Shown here: piece by piece, positions 44,931 to 56,613 of the stretch | Position numbering within the stretch: position 1 is the first letter of the stretch | How the letters are laid out: each line of letters starts with the position of its first letter | Made by a program: the position numbers and the translations under genes | Assembly (NCBI GenBank): GCA_037176845.1 | Contig: JAYKXP010000013.1 | Coordinates: forward strand, 372,001 to 436,000 | Source: Paramarasmius palmivorus | Lineage: Eukaryota; Basidiomycota; Agaricomycetes; Agaricales; Marasmiaceae | Direction: 5' to 3' | DNA length: 64,000 bases | Notes under the pieces: model-generated | Databases searched by the model: none | The model's input: only the letters and a program-made list of their open reading frames with translations | What the model was told of the DNA's origin: nothing

Positions 44931-45820
44931 TTACAACAGCTTGACGTATGTTGCAGGAAACAATCCACTCTTCCCATTGTATGTCCCTGTCCACCTGTCA
45001 TGGTTTGATATTAAACAAACGTGAGGCAGACCATGAGCTGAGCAGCGACATACCAATCGTCCGATGTCCGTTCTGTAATAAGTACTCTTTGATTTGCTCT
45101 GATCTCCAAATCTCCTGGTTCCTATAAGCACAAAAGCGTCACCATCATATCGTTCCCGATCAGGACTGACAACGCACCGACGAATCATAGTCATACAACG
45201 CCTCAGCCCACTCTCCGTTCACTTCTGGTTCAGGTTCAGGTTTTGGTGCCAGAGCTGGCGCTCTTCCAGGTGGAGGTGCAAAGGTATTCTTCTTCGGACC
45301 AAATGCAGGGGGAGGTGTAGGCGCATGAACCTGGGGCTGTTGTTGGAATTTGCCTAATAACGAGGAGGAAAGCATTCGTGTTTTGGAAGACGTATCAACA
45401 TCTCCCAGTTTCTATCGACCAATCAACGAATATCCACAATAAAGAACATAGTGTCACACACCTGCGATGAAAGTAGACCTCTTGGCGCTGGCGGAGGTGT
45501 ATGCGATTCATGTTCATGTTTAGGTGGAGGAAGCGAGCTTGCAGCGTTCCGAGCAAAGGTAGCTACTCGACTAGCTGCTGATTGAACTTCTGCTGCAGAT
45601 GGTAGAGTGACAGTTGTGCGTGAGTCAGCGCCTTGTCCTTGCCCTTGTCCTTGGAGATGTGCTACGAGTTCCGGTCGAGATTGAAAGTATCTGGATGGTG
45701 ACGATTTCGAATTTCGATTCGTAAGATTGACCCTAGATATATGAGGGACAATTATACGCACTCGTCTAGGAGAGAGAAGAACGCCTCTTTCTCATGATGG
45801 GGGAGGTTGGTAAAGACCAT
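44931..45820 (-). CDS. SH3-domain protein
   Basis: Five exons assembled by eye, about 217 residues. N-terminus MVFTNLPHHEKEAFFSLLDE (45820 down), then YFQSRPELVAHL, a Gln-Gly repeat, an Ala-rich helix (SAASRVATFARNAASSLPPP), a Pro-rich middle and a C-terminal SH3 domain split by two introns: ALYDYDSS, EPGDLEIRANQRVLITE, DDW joined to WTGTYNGKSGLFPATYVKLL. The ALYDYD, DW-W and FPATYV motifs are the Pro-peptide-binding residues of SH3 domains. Layout is like small fungal SH3 proteins of the actin/endocytosis machinery (Lsb type), but the N-terminal EKEAFFSLLDE block is not assigned. Each long single-frame segment in this region covers only part of it. Confidence 0.8.
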
Positions 45821-46345
45821 TTCTGACTGTCCGCGCAACTGCTGCGCTCACGTTTATGGACATCATCAAGCCAAGCGAAACGCGTTCAAGGCTGACTCGC
45901 AAGTTCCTCCAAGCCGAAAGAAATTTTCTAAGGTAATAGCATGCTATACATTTGTTTATACATCCAATACTCGCATAGCATAGAGAGATGGGGAAAAGGA
46001 TATTTAATATATGTCGAAAGAGGGAGAGAAAGAAGACGATCATCATCATCAAGAACTTGTGCACGGATTAATAACATAGGCTGAAGGAAACTGTAGTGGG
46101 TGAGGGGTGACAACAATTGAGGGAAGCGGTATGAGATAATGCGTAAGATTAACTGAAATGGAGATGGAATAAATCAACAGGTCGGGATATCGAGGATCGA
46201 AAAAGGGGGTTGGTAACAGCGGAACAGCGGACAAAAGATAACACACACATAAAAAAAGAAACCGTTCAATGCACATAGCCAATCACAACAGAAAAGACAG
46301 CAGCCTAGTACGTACACAGACGAGCCTAGGAACCTAAAACAGAGC
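45821..46345. other. Intergenic, 3' flank of the Gln-rich gene
   Basis: Low-complexity purine-rich stretches; the open minus frames here have no recognisable motif. Confidence 0.5.
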
Positions 46346-49300
46346 CTATTGAGTCCAGGTCGAAAAGTCAAATTCATTGGGGAAAGAGAACGGGTCCGCA
46401 CTGGATGGGCTGATCATATTTTGAGGCTGCATCGGCGCGGGTGTAGCTGACATGTGTCTCGGTGTCGGCGCAAGGTCAGATTGATGTCCCGGTGACGGTG
46501 TAGCGAATGGATAAGATCCTGCATTAGTGGCGTTGTTAGGAGTACCCCAAGATTGAGATAAACCTCCTGGCGGAGAACCACTGCCTAGAACTCCATTACT
46601 ACCGTTACCACCACCACCGTAGAACCCTGCAGCGCTTTCTGGACGACTATTCATCCCATAGGGCGAACCCATCTGCTGCTGTTGTTGCTGCTGCCAATTC
46701 GACGACTGCATCTGTTGGGGATTGAAGCCGCCCTGGGGACCAGGACCAGGTTGCATACCTCTCGAGGGACCCGCTACCTGCTGTTGCTGTTGCTGCATCA
46801 TCATCCTCGAGAAGTCATCCTGTCCCATCGAAGACACCCGATTAGGCATCCTTGGCGTCATGGGCGACTGCATACTATCCGTCGGTGATCGTGCACTCCT
46901 CGCTATACCTGGTATAGCCGAATTTGAGCGCAAGACGGACGGAGCAAACCCATCTCCCCCGGGCATTTGCTGTGTCGGCGAACTTTGCTGCTGCTGCTGC
47001 TGTTGTTGTTGCTGTTGTCGCATCCTCTCTTGCATAAGAGCTATCTGCTGTGGATTCATATTCATCATCATGTTCCCTGCATTCAGATTACCACCTACAC
47101 CACCACCACCTCCTGCGCTTGGGCCTGTACCAGGACCTGCAGCACCACGGTTTTGTTGTTGCATCAACATCAACTGCCGCTGGTTCATCTGGTTCATGTT
47201 CATGGGAGAATTCGGCATGCCTCCTCCCATGCTTCCCCCAAGCTGAGGCGTGGCGCTCATAGACCTCTGAGGATCCATCCCGACACCACTCGAACCGCCC
47301 TGATTCATCATCATCGGATTCTGCGACATCTGAGCTTGATGTGCAACAGGCGATGCTGGCATACCGCCCGAAGACGACATACCGCCAACCATGTTCATGT
47401 TCATGTTCATGTTGCTCATGTTGCCCATACTGTTCATGGTCGGCATGCCTGGTCGATTCATACCCTGGCCACCGCCCATTGAATTTTGTTGTTGTTGTTG
47501 CTGTTGCTGCTGCTGCTGCTGATTCTGAACCTCCTGTTGTCTCATGGTAGCGATCTATGAAATGCAATCAGGACAAGTTGATGGAAATGACAGAAGGAAT
47601 GACGAAGAATGGAAAGGCACCGCGCGGGATTCTCTTTAAAAGAAGACTCAAGAACGGCGACTCACTTGTATAATCCTTCGAACCTGTTCCTGCTGCGGCA
47701 AGGTCGTAAACGCCGGCATTTGTCTCAAGATGTATACCATCATTGGATGGTTGGGGTTGGTCAGGATGCCCATGGCCTGTTGTTGGTTCATTGCCGGCGG
47801 TGCACCTCCAGCTGCTCCTCCCATAGGACCACCACCTGCACCCATAGGACCTGCACCAGGATTCATGCCACCGCCTTGAGCAGGCGGCGACATTTGTCGG
47901 TTGTTCATCCCAGCCTGTTGCTGTTGCCTCTGCTGCTGTGCACGCATAGCAGCTATCCTCTGCGCCTCCATAGGGTTCATCATTCCTTGTGGATTCATAC
48001 CACCACCAGTAGAGCTGGGATCACCCATCTGTGACGGTGTTGATGACGACGGCATGCCATTCATCATTGACGACGACGACGGATGTAGGTAGAGAAGCAG
48101 CACCAGACATTTGTTCGGAAGGTTGGGATCCAGGTAATGAAGGCGGAGGCATCGTCTGGTTCTGGTTTTGGGTCTGGTTTTGTAACGGGCTGTTGAACAT
48201 TTTGTTCTCGCCCGTGTTTTGCCTCTTGTTCATGTCAAACGATGAGACCTCTTCTGAGCGTTCGCGCTTCAGACTAGGTGTTGGGGTTAGTGTTGAGGAC
48301 ATCATCTCTCTTCGTGCAAAGGCTTTAGCGAAGAGAGGCGTGAGTTCGCGGTATAACTGTTCTATACGGTCGATGTTGATACCGGCCCAGAGTGGCGGTG
48401 GGGGTGCTTCCATAATGGGGAGAGGGGTATGTGCGGAGGTTTGCTGGTGTAAAAGGTCAGTTATCACCGACAAAGGTGGTAGTTGGGACGTGAACGTACT
48501 GCTCTGCTGTCAGCCCAACGTGCCATGTAATCCAGATTGCTTTGCATTCTTTGCATGTATCTTTACAGGAAACGAGTCAGGACGCTTTGAAGGCCACAGA
48601 GAAAGTGATAGAGCCGTACTGCATAAAAGTCGTGTCACTGGGCGGTGTGCCCTTTTTTTGCAACTCTAGCGCGACACTGCAAAAAAGTCACTCAGTAAAA
48701 TTGATATGAAAGCTCATGTCCACTCACTTGAAAAGCTCCGCATTCAATTGTAATATCAAGTCGGCTTTCCGACTCGAGTTGGTATCTTGACTTGGTGTCT
48801 GATGTGTCGAGTCTTGAGAAGGGGGCTGTTGTGTTTGTTTTGACTCTCCACCACCACCCGAACCATAATTCGGCTGCTGAGAGTTAGTACTGGAACTGAA
48901 TGGTTCTGGTGACGTCCCATTGACCTCTGGCTTGACTTGAGCACCACTGCCACCTCCGTCGCCTTCGACATCACCATCACCTGGTTTGCTCTCCTCTTTT
49001 GCCTCCTCTGCATCCGCTGGTCCAGGTGTGTCCATATCATCTGGTGGCGGCGAGAGCTCGCTGAGAGGGGTAGATAACCTCGACGAAATCTTGTTTGCGT
49101 TGTTGTCGTTGTCGTTTTCGTGGTGTTCTGTATTTCCGTTTACCTCTGTCTGAGGGTTGTCCGGAGGTGGTGAGAGTGACGAACTGCGCTGGGGCGAGGT
49201 ATTATCTGTGTTTCCGGACGCAGAACCATCTGCAGTCGCAGGGGGAGGTGTTGACTCGCGGTCCTGATCCTGTTTTGTATTTGTGGTTGTTGAAGGCGGT

Positions 49301-49464
49301 GACCAAGACGAGGGGCTAGAGTTTTGGGAATGATTTGAGAAATGAGTATGGTGCTGGTGCTGGTTATTCGGTAAGATTAGATTATTATTATTCTTTTGTG
49401 GAGAATGGGAATTGGAAAGAGGAGGATGATGGTTATGGACCTGGTTCCGATCGATATGTATCAT
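46346..49464 (-). CDS. Gln/Met/Gly-rich nuclear cofactor with an SS18-like helical block
   Basis: At least five exons. Exon 1 (48728-49464) is low-complexity, His/Asn/Ser/Pro-rich. Three short exons give the only folded-looking part: ILQLNAELFNVALELQKKG and YMQRMQSNLDYMARWADSR, a pattern like the SNH helix pair of SS18-type SWI/SNF subunits (L-x-x-N, Q-x-x-NL-x-Y-x-A-x-x-AD). Then AGINIDRIEQLYRELTPLFA, a Met/Gly/Gln/Pro-rich stretch, HPMMVYILRQMPAFTTLPQQ, and the last exon (46346-47554) with several polyglutamine runs, ending SFPNEFDFSTWTQ. Composition is that of a transcription or chromatin cofactor. Between 48021 and 48103 the reading changes frame without a good GT-AG intron, so either a non-standard splice or a sequence or gene defect lies there. 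SS18 link is tentative. Confidence 0.6.
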
Positions 49465-51677
49465 CTGCCCCGAGATAGAGACCTATAACGCCACGTTGTC
49501 AAATATGGGGGAGGGAGGCAGGGGGATGGGAAGAGGGAAAAAAAAGAGGTCGTCGTCGCCGTCGTCCGCGATGAGCTCGAGTGCTTGAACAAGGGTTCCG
49601 CAGAGCAACAGCAGTGACCAGCGTGGGACAGTCGGAGTCTTAATAAGCCCGTGCCATTTGAGCACTAGCGCCCAGCGACCCAGGCCACCGAACGCGACGA
49701 AGGGAAACAAGGGGATGGGGACGGGACACACTGAATAATTATTATCAAGGGGGAAAGAACAGGTCGACGGACGGACAGTTTACAATCTAAATCAATTCCA
49801 TCCCGCCGGAATCGAAATCTGACCTGGGATCGGCGTTACCCATCCATCCATCCATTCTTCTCGGCCCACACACCAACAAGTGTCGTCCAGGCATGTCGTT
49901 GTGTCATATCTATTTTCTACCCATATCCATCTCCCCAGTCTTCCACTACGCTTTCGACAGATCCCATGATGTTCAATCCCCAATACCAAATCTCACCACT
50001 TGGTTCCTATATCCCTTCCTGTCAGACTTCTGATCACTTTCCACACTTATCATACACCAATCTCCGTTGAATCGCCTGGCGTCTTGGAACCGCGAGGCAA
50101 ATAATCATCTTCCAATTGCCAACTGGTAACACACCTCTTGCATCACCGGCGTATCGTTACGTACATGTGTATTTCCTTGAGAATCACCATGGCTGCTGGG
50201 AAATCACTCGACGAGGCGGTCCTGACCTGGTCCTGACTCCTTTTTCGCCAAGATGAACACAAATCAATGCCTCCCTGCCAGTCAATTCAATTTCCTTTCT
50301 CCACGCAACAATATCAGGGGCGGGTCTCCATATTGATTCTGCTGTTCAACGTCAACATTGAACAATGACACGAACAAAAAATAACACACACTTTTCAGGA
50401 GCCATCAGCACCAGAACAGAAATAGTCCGTTGCATTGGTGTTTCGTTGCGTATGCTCTATTCCCTCTTCGGCGAGGTACTATTAACGAACTGTGCAAGAC
50501 GGCATCATTGATCTCAACGGCGTACATCGGGATTCGGAGGCTAACACACAACAGGGTGTTTCTGCGGAAAATAGATACCTTTCTGACGTTAGCCCTTAGC
50601 TCTTTGAGAACGAAGACATTGCACGTTACCATGCGGTCGGTTTTTGCATCATGGCGAGTGCTTTCCAGCTTGAATACCTGGGATAGCCTCGATAAACCGG
50701 GACCCAGTCCCAGCACAAGTACGAGTCTTTAAGGCTTTGAAACCAAAACGGTGACGTATATGTTGAACGTATTCCCCAGAACAGAACTTGTGCATATTCT
50801 TCCTGTAGAAGCTTCAGCTTCCGAATCTGTCGCGAAGCACACTCTTCGCCCCAGTTTGACATATCCTCCGTCGACTCCGAGCGATAACGAACAGAGAAAT
50901 CGAAGCTTCACCATATACATCGAAAGTCTGACAGACGACTGGAATGAAAGAGCCTAAGCTTGAGTCAACGTGACGGATTGTCAGAAGTACACACACCTTG
51001 GCCGTTCTGCCCGTGGAGAGAACGTTCCCATAAAGTCAGAGTCTTGAGCGCTTGCAAGGAACATAATCTAGAGAACGTTTAGCTGACAGTGACAGGGCTC
51101 CCTAGTGAAAGTCAAGAAACAGCAAGGTTCTACCGAAGAGCACATTAGTGAATCATTCAGCTGGTGGCCGTGCTGATGAGCCTGAAGTCTGAGATAGAGC
51201 AGGATAAGGTCCGATTGAACAATTCAGTGCTGAGCAAGTTTCTCGATGAAATGCAGATCAGAAGTGTGAGAGGTGGAAGTGGAAGAGGTGAAGTACGGCA
51301 ATTGGAGAGTCTCGGAAAATACCGATAACCCCACGGCCACGTGTAACGTCTCCAGGCCGCGTAATACTAATCGCGTTTACCTCTTTCTCCAAAACGCCCG
51401 TCATTCTCATGGTGATCTGCGCAAATCAAGCGCAATATGGTATGCATCCGCAAATCCGAATCTCGTAATCCAACACTCGTAAATATGCTTGGAAATCGTA
51501 CGATTTCAATGGCTTCAAGACTTGAGTTGCCTTGTGTTGCGAGCTGCGCTGCGACAAGGATCTCACAAATCAATAGCAAACCTGTTTACTGAGGGCCTTG
51601 AAAATCGAATCATACCAGGTAAATAATGGTTATTTAAACAAGGCCAAGGTATCCTCTATCTACTACCTAGATTCCAA
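49465..51677. other. 2.2-kb intergenic region, no gene supported
   Basis: Divergent promoters of the Gln-rich gene and the P450. Overlapping open frames at 50405-50960 on both strands were checked and match nothing I know; a helix-like plus frame near 51165-51330 is also unassigned. Confidence 0.45.
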
Positions 51678-53928
51678 ATGTCTCTCAGCTCACTACTGCA
51701 GGTCCTCAAACTCATCGGCGCGAGCCTAGCCATCCTATTTGCAGCCCCTCTCGTCGGGTATGCTTACACCGCCATCGTTCAAGCGCGCTCTTACGCCCAT
51801 CTTGATGGGCCACCGTCAAAGAACTTTGTGCTGGGCAATCTTCAGGATGAGATGAATGATGTATGTTCTGTACGTGCTCGGATTGGACTGCTTCGCTGAC
51901 GAGAAACTCTTGCTAGCACGATTCGAGTCTGTTAACTCAATGGTTAAACAAATACGGGCGTATCTACAAGGTCACGCGGCACTTTGGGGTACGTGTAGGC
52001 TTCCTTACGAATCCCGAAGCTAACCTTGTTGGTAGAAACCAGAAATCGTTCTCAATGATCTCAAGGCGATTGCGCATGTTCTCAAGAACGACTATGACTA
52101 CCAGAAACCAGATGAACTGCAGTTTATTGTTAGTCGTGTTACAGGCCACGGTAAGCATCTGCGTTTTGCTCATGCGTACTTGGCTCAAGGAGTGGAAAGG
52201 CATTCTTATAGCAGAAGGAGACGAACATCGGAAACAGGTAAGGTTTTTGCGCAGTCCTTTGAAGAGTTATCCACTTACCTGATGGTTATAGCGACGTGTG
52301 ATGGTTCGTACACGTCGAATGTCGACTATATGCGTACTATACTAACGCTATACAGAATCCCGCGTTTGGCCCCGCTCAAATTCGTGAGCTCACCAATATA
52401 TTCATCGATAAATCTATCGAAGTGAGTCGTTTGCTCTTACTGAACTCTCCACACTCAACCACTCTGAAAGCTTCGCGATGCTTGGAACCAAATCATCCAA
52501 AAGGAAACCGGCGTCGGACACATTGACGGGCTGGGTTGGTTGACTCGAATGACTTTGGACGTCATCGGTCACGCTGGTAGGCTCGCTGCTCGAATTACTT
52601 CTCGACTTGACTGAGCTGACGATGAACGTAGGTTTTGGCTACCAATTCCACGCTATGCAAGACTTGGACAAACCAAACGAGCTCAATACTGCATTTTCTC
52701 ATATCTTTGAGACCGGGACGAATCAACTGCCGCCTATTGTTCTGGCGAAGCTGTTTTGGTCGTTTCTACGTCCTCTTGTGGGTATAGTTCTTCTGCGTTT
52801 CGTTTTGAGACTGAGGCATGTCTGTCCACAGCCCGATGGTGATGCGAAATTTCGTCAAGCTCACGCTACGATGAGCACTATTGGGAAGAAGCTCTTGGCT
52901 GAGAGAAAAAATGGGTCCGATGATAGAGATGGAAAGGATTTGCTTTCATTGTTGGTTAAAGCAAACACGAGCAGCGAGTTATCTGAGAGGCAGCGGCTGA
53001 GTGACTCGACTGTCTTGGCTCGTGAGTAGTCATAGCAGTGATACTTACTATCAGTCACAAGCTAACACCCTTGTAGAGGTACCTACGTTCCTTGTGGCTG
53101 GCCATGAAACTACTAGGTGCGTTGTTACCAACTCCATCTTACCATCTTAACGCGCCGCTCATATTGATGTGTAGCACGGCGACGACCTTTGCCCTACACA
53201 ATCTGACCGGTAATCTCGATGTCCAGAGCAAGCTCCGTGCGGAATTGTTGGCCGTCCTGACCGATACGCCCGCGATGGAACAACTAAATAGTCTCCCATA
53301 TTTAGACGCTGTGGTTCGTGAGACATTGAGGCTATCTCCCCCCGTGGTTTATACTACTAGAATTGCCTTCAAAGACGACGTTATCCCTCTGGATGAACCA
53401 TTCACTGACAAGAACGGCGTTGTACATCATGAGCTGAGGTATGTGCTTGAGCCCACATCGGATCTAATTGTCGCCGTGTACTCACCACAAGGCATCTCAG
53501 GATCAAACGTGGAACCGAAGTTCAGATTCCCATTGTCGCGATGAACCGTGATGTGGCTCTGTGGGGTGATGACGCTTTCGAGTTTAAACCGGAACGCTGG
53601 GAAAAGCTTCCTGAAGCAATCACTGCTGTTCCTGGTATTTGGGGAAATCTTATGACCTTCCTCGGTGGTGCTCATGCTTGCATCGGCTGGAGGTTCTCCG
53701 TGATTGAGTGAGTGACCAGTTTTGTCGCGAGATGTCGACAATGACTCATCTATTGCTAGAATCAAAGCACTACTGTTCACACTCGTTCGTGCTTTTGAGT
53801 TTGAATTGGCCGTGCCTCGGGATATGGTGTTGATTAGGCAAGGTTTATTGGTTCAAAGGCCGGCTGTGAAAGGTTCTGAGGAGACGAATGATCTCCCCTT
53901 GCTGATTAGGCCTGTACTAGTTGCGTGA
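51678..53928 (+). CDS. Cytochrome P450 monooxygenase
   Basis: About ten exons with introns of 50-65 bp. N-terminal membrane anchor ([19 protein letters not shown]), then the Pro-rich [10 protein letters not shown], the substrate-side segment [19 protein letters not shown], the C-helix [17 protein letters not shown], the I-helix [15 protein letters not shown] split by an intron near 53115, the ExxR motif VRETLRLSP, the PERW segment, and the haem loop [17 protein letters not shown] with the Cys ligand. All parts needed for activity are present, with haem-thiolate oxidation of an unknown substrate expected at the ER membrane. Typical of the many orphan P450s of agarics. The exon junctions around 52150-52400 are read only roughly. 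Confidence 0.88.
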
Positions 53929-54977
53929 ACATTGATACTTTGCGCCAAGAAGAGCATGTTATTTACTCATAGAGCCTTGTAGTTTCAGCCCTAATACAGA
54001 GTAGGCTAGAATTCTAGAGGTGAAAGCGAAAAAATGAACGAGAGGTGTGACTCGGAGCAGGCCTCGGGTACAGGGATTCGGGAAAATGCCGAAATGGTGC
54101 CTTAGGCACTTCTTGCATTTTCTCCTCCACTGAACAGTACCGAACCTGTCTTTTCTAGTGCTTTCCGTTTCTACAACATCGACCTGCGATCTGGGCTCGA
54201 CGAGAATGCATCAAGGATCAGCCACGTAATGAACACTCGCGTTCGTGTTCCGAGAGTCGAATTCTAGGTCACAGCACCTCTCCGTGCCCTCGTAGACTCT
54301 CGTTCGACCACTGCTGGCCGGCTTGTCCCTAGTAACCAGCAAAGACTCGCGGAGGTCGAGGTCAGATGTCGCTACCAGCATGGATACCCGACACTTACGC
54401 TGGGCGAGCGTTGGACGGACGTGTTTTTAATTTTACCGTCAAGAGAAGAGGGGTAGCTGCGACGATAATCACGTTGTGCTCGTAAGTCTATCTGCAATTC
54501 TGGTTCCCCCGAGGAATATTGATATTCACAAGGAGGTCCGATAGTCGTGCTACAAATTTCGACCCGAGCATAATTACAACAATCCAAGTTAGCCGTATGT
54601 TGCACAAAGCTAGTCCAAGTTAATGAAAATATTCTGATAGAACTTGCAGAACATATTCATTCATGAACGCAGATCCCCATTTCGAGGAAGCACAGGCAAA
54701 ACATATAGCTCTTCTCTCATTACACCTCCATGTGTATCGTTCCTGTGACATACATCTTTCCTTCGACACCTTGGACTCGTTATTACCAGCGGGCCGCTAG
54801 GTACACATGCTATACATCACCGGAGAGGTCGACAACAACTTGGATTCTCGCTACTGATTAGCGAAGTTCTCCACGCGTGCGAGTGGTGCAAGGTATTCAA
54901 ACCAAATCAAGCGGCCCAGAATGGCAATGGATGTTAAATACCCTTCATCCATTCGTCTACTTCCCTCAACACTCGCC
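53929..54977. other. Intergenic, promoter of lyase gene 1
   Basis: The last 250 bp resemble the region 56360-56600 in front of the second lyase copy (shared GCGGGCCGCTA, GTGCGAGTGGTGCAAGG), so the duplication unit includes the promoter. No gene seen in the rest. Confidence 0.5.
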
Positions 54978-56238
54978 ATGAAGTATCTTGCACTTCTAGC
55001 TACCTCAGCTCTCGCTGCTTCGGCGGCGTTCGTTCATCCTGGCATGTTGCACACTGCCAAAGATTTCGACCGCATCATTACCAATGTCAATGCGGGGAAC
55101 GAACCTTGGCTCACTGGGTGGTACAAGTTGACAAACAACTCGCATGCCCAATCTACCTACACCCCCGGTGCTGTCGAGATTCTCTGCCGAGGATCGGGCT
55201 CCGACTGCAGCGAAAACTACAGTCGTGCTTACAACGATGCTGCTGCTGCTTACCAGTATGTCAAAGCTGTGATTATGGTTGCACCGTTTCTGAAATACCG
55301 TCGTTCTAGGCTTGCCATTCGCTGGAAGGTAACAGGTGATGCAGCTTATGGGACAGCTGCAGTCAATATCCTCAACGCATGGTCTAGCACTCTCCAGGAT
55401 ATCTGGGGCAGCTCCGACAAATTTTTAGCTTCCGGCTTGTATGGTTACCAGTTTGCCAATGCTGCCGAAATCCTCCGCGACTTCGATGGCTTCACGGACG
55501 ATGACATGGCTGCTACCACAGCCATGTTGGTCAACATCTTCTACGTCTTTAACCATCGTTTCCTTGTCGAGCACAACGGGGCCAAGATCGATCATTATTG
55601 GGCAAATTGGGATCTTTGCAACATGGCTACTATGCTGTCCGTCGGAATCTTGTCTGACAACCAGACCATGTTCGACGAGGCTATCGACTATTTCTACAAC
55701 GGTGGTGGCAATGGCGCCATCGACAAGCTTTTCTGGATCGTTTACGATGATGGTACTGCTCAGGTTCAAGAGGTAAGGAATCGATGAATATGCCAATCTT
55801 CATTTGCTAAAACTCAATCAGGCTGGCCGCGATCAAGGCCACACCATGTTGGACATCGCTTTGGTTGGCACCTTTGCGCAGATGGCGTACAACCAGGGTA
55901 TCAACCTCTTCGCCTATGACGACTACCGCATCCTCAAAGGTGCTGAATACGCCGCCAAGTACAACCTGGGCAACGATGTCCAATACACCACCTACACTAA
56001 CAGTGATGTAACTCAGACTGTGATCAGCGAAAGCGGCAGGGGTAACATCCGTCCTGCCTGGGAGCTCATCTACAATCACTACGTGAAGATTGAGGGGCAG
56101 GAGGCGACGTATTCGACACAATATGCAGACCTGGTCAGAGAAAACGGTGGCGGCGCAGAGGGCGGTGGCGGCAATTACGGATCGACGAGTGGTGGCTTTG
56201 ATCAACTTGGTTTTGGAACCTTGTTGTACACGCTCTGA
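54978..56238 (+). CDS. Secreted alginate-lyase-superfamily protein (copy 1, intact)
   Basis: Probable polysaccharide lyase of the (alpha/alpha)-toroid type, acting on a uronic-acid polymer; a PL38-like glucuronan or alginate lyase is my best guess. Exons 54978-55255, 55310-55772, 55822-56238, about 385 residues. Start chosen at 54978 because it gives a signal peptide (MKYLALLATSALAASAAF); the frame opens 57 bp earlier. Conserved parts: EPWLTGWYKLTNNSHAQ, the DAAAAYQLAIRWKVTGD helix across intron 1, LASGLYGYQFANAAEILRDF, HYWANWDLCN and RDQGHTMLDIAL, the last two probably lining the catalytic cleft. Intron 1 (54 bp) contains no stop and is a multiple of three, so the raw frame reads through it. 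C-terminal Gly-rich run before FGTLLYTL. Confidence 0.8.
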
Positions 56239-56613
56239 GAATTCCTAATTCCTTGTACAATCGCACGATGAAATTGCTACTTGAACCGAATCTGTACGTG
56301 AAGATCCCCCGATAGGTTCGAAAGGGGTGCCAATGCAAACTTCCGTTTCGAGCGAGCTGCAGACCGAACATCGACCTCTCTCCACTTGTCAGATTCCTGT
56401 GACATGCATCATTCTCGACAGGTCGGGTCCGTCTACTCCTGCGGGCCGCTACAAGCACACATGCTCCGCATCAGCAGAGGAGTCAACGAGAAAGCTGATT
56501 CTCGTGAAGATTCGATGAAGTTCTTCACGTGCGAGTGGTGCAAGGATCAGTTCGGATCCGAAAGGCGTGTTAAATACGCCTTGTCCTTTCCAATGTGCTC
56601 TTCAGCACTCGAC
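56239..56613. other. Promoter of lyase copy 2, duplicated
   Basis: Similar to the promoter of copy 1 (see 53929-54977). No gene seen. Confidence 0.55.

Noticed and set aside
46682..47550. Long plus-strand frames rich in Cys, Leu and His opposite the Gln-rich gene
   Set aside because: They are antisense readings of CAG/CAT repeats; the minus strand has the splice signals and the plausible protein.
50405..50960. A gene on either strand
   Set aside because: Both strands are open over short overlapping stretches, none has a motif, and splice pairs could not be joined into a sensible protein.
40040..54000. Secondary-metabolite gene cluster (acyltransferase plus P450)
   Set aside because: The two genes are 10 kb apart with ERG2, F-box, SH3 and a nuclear cofactor in between and no backbone synthase.
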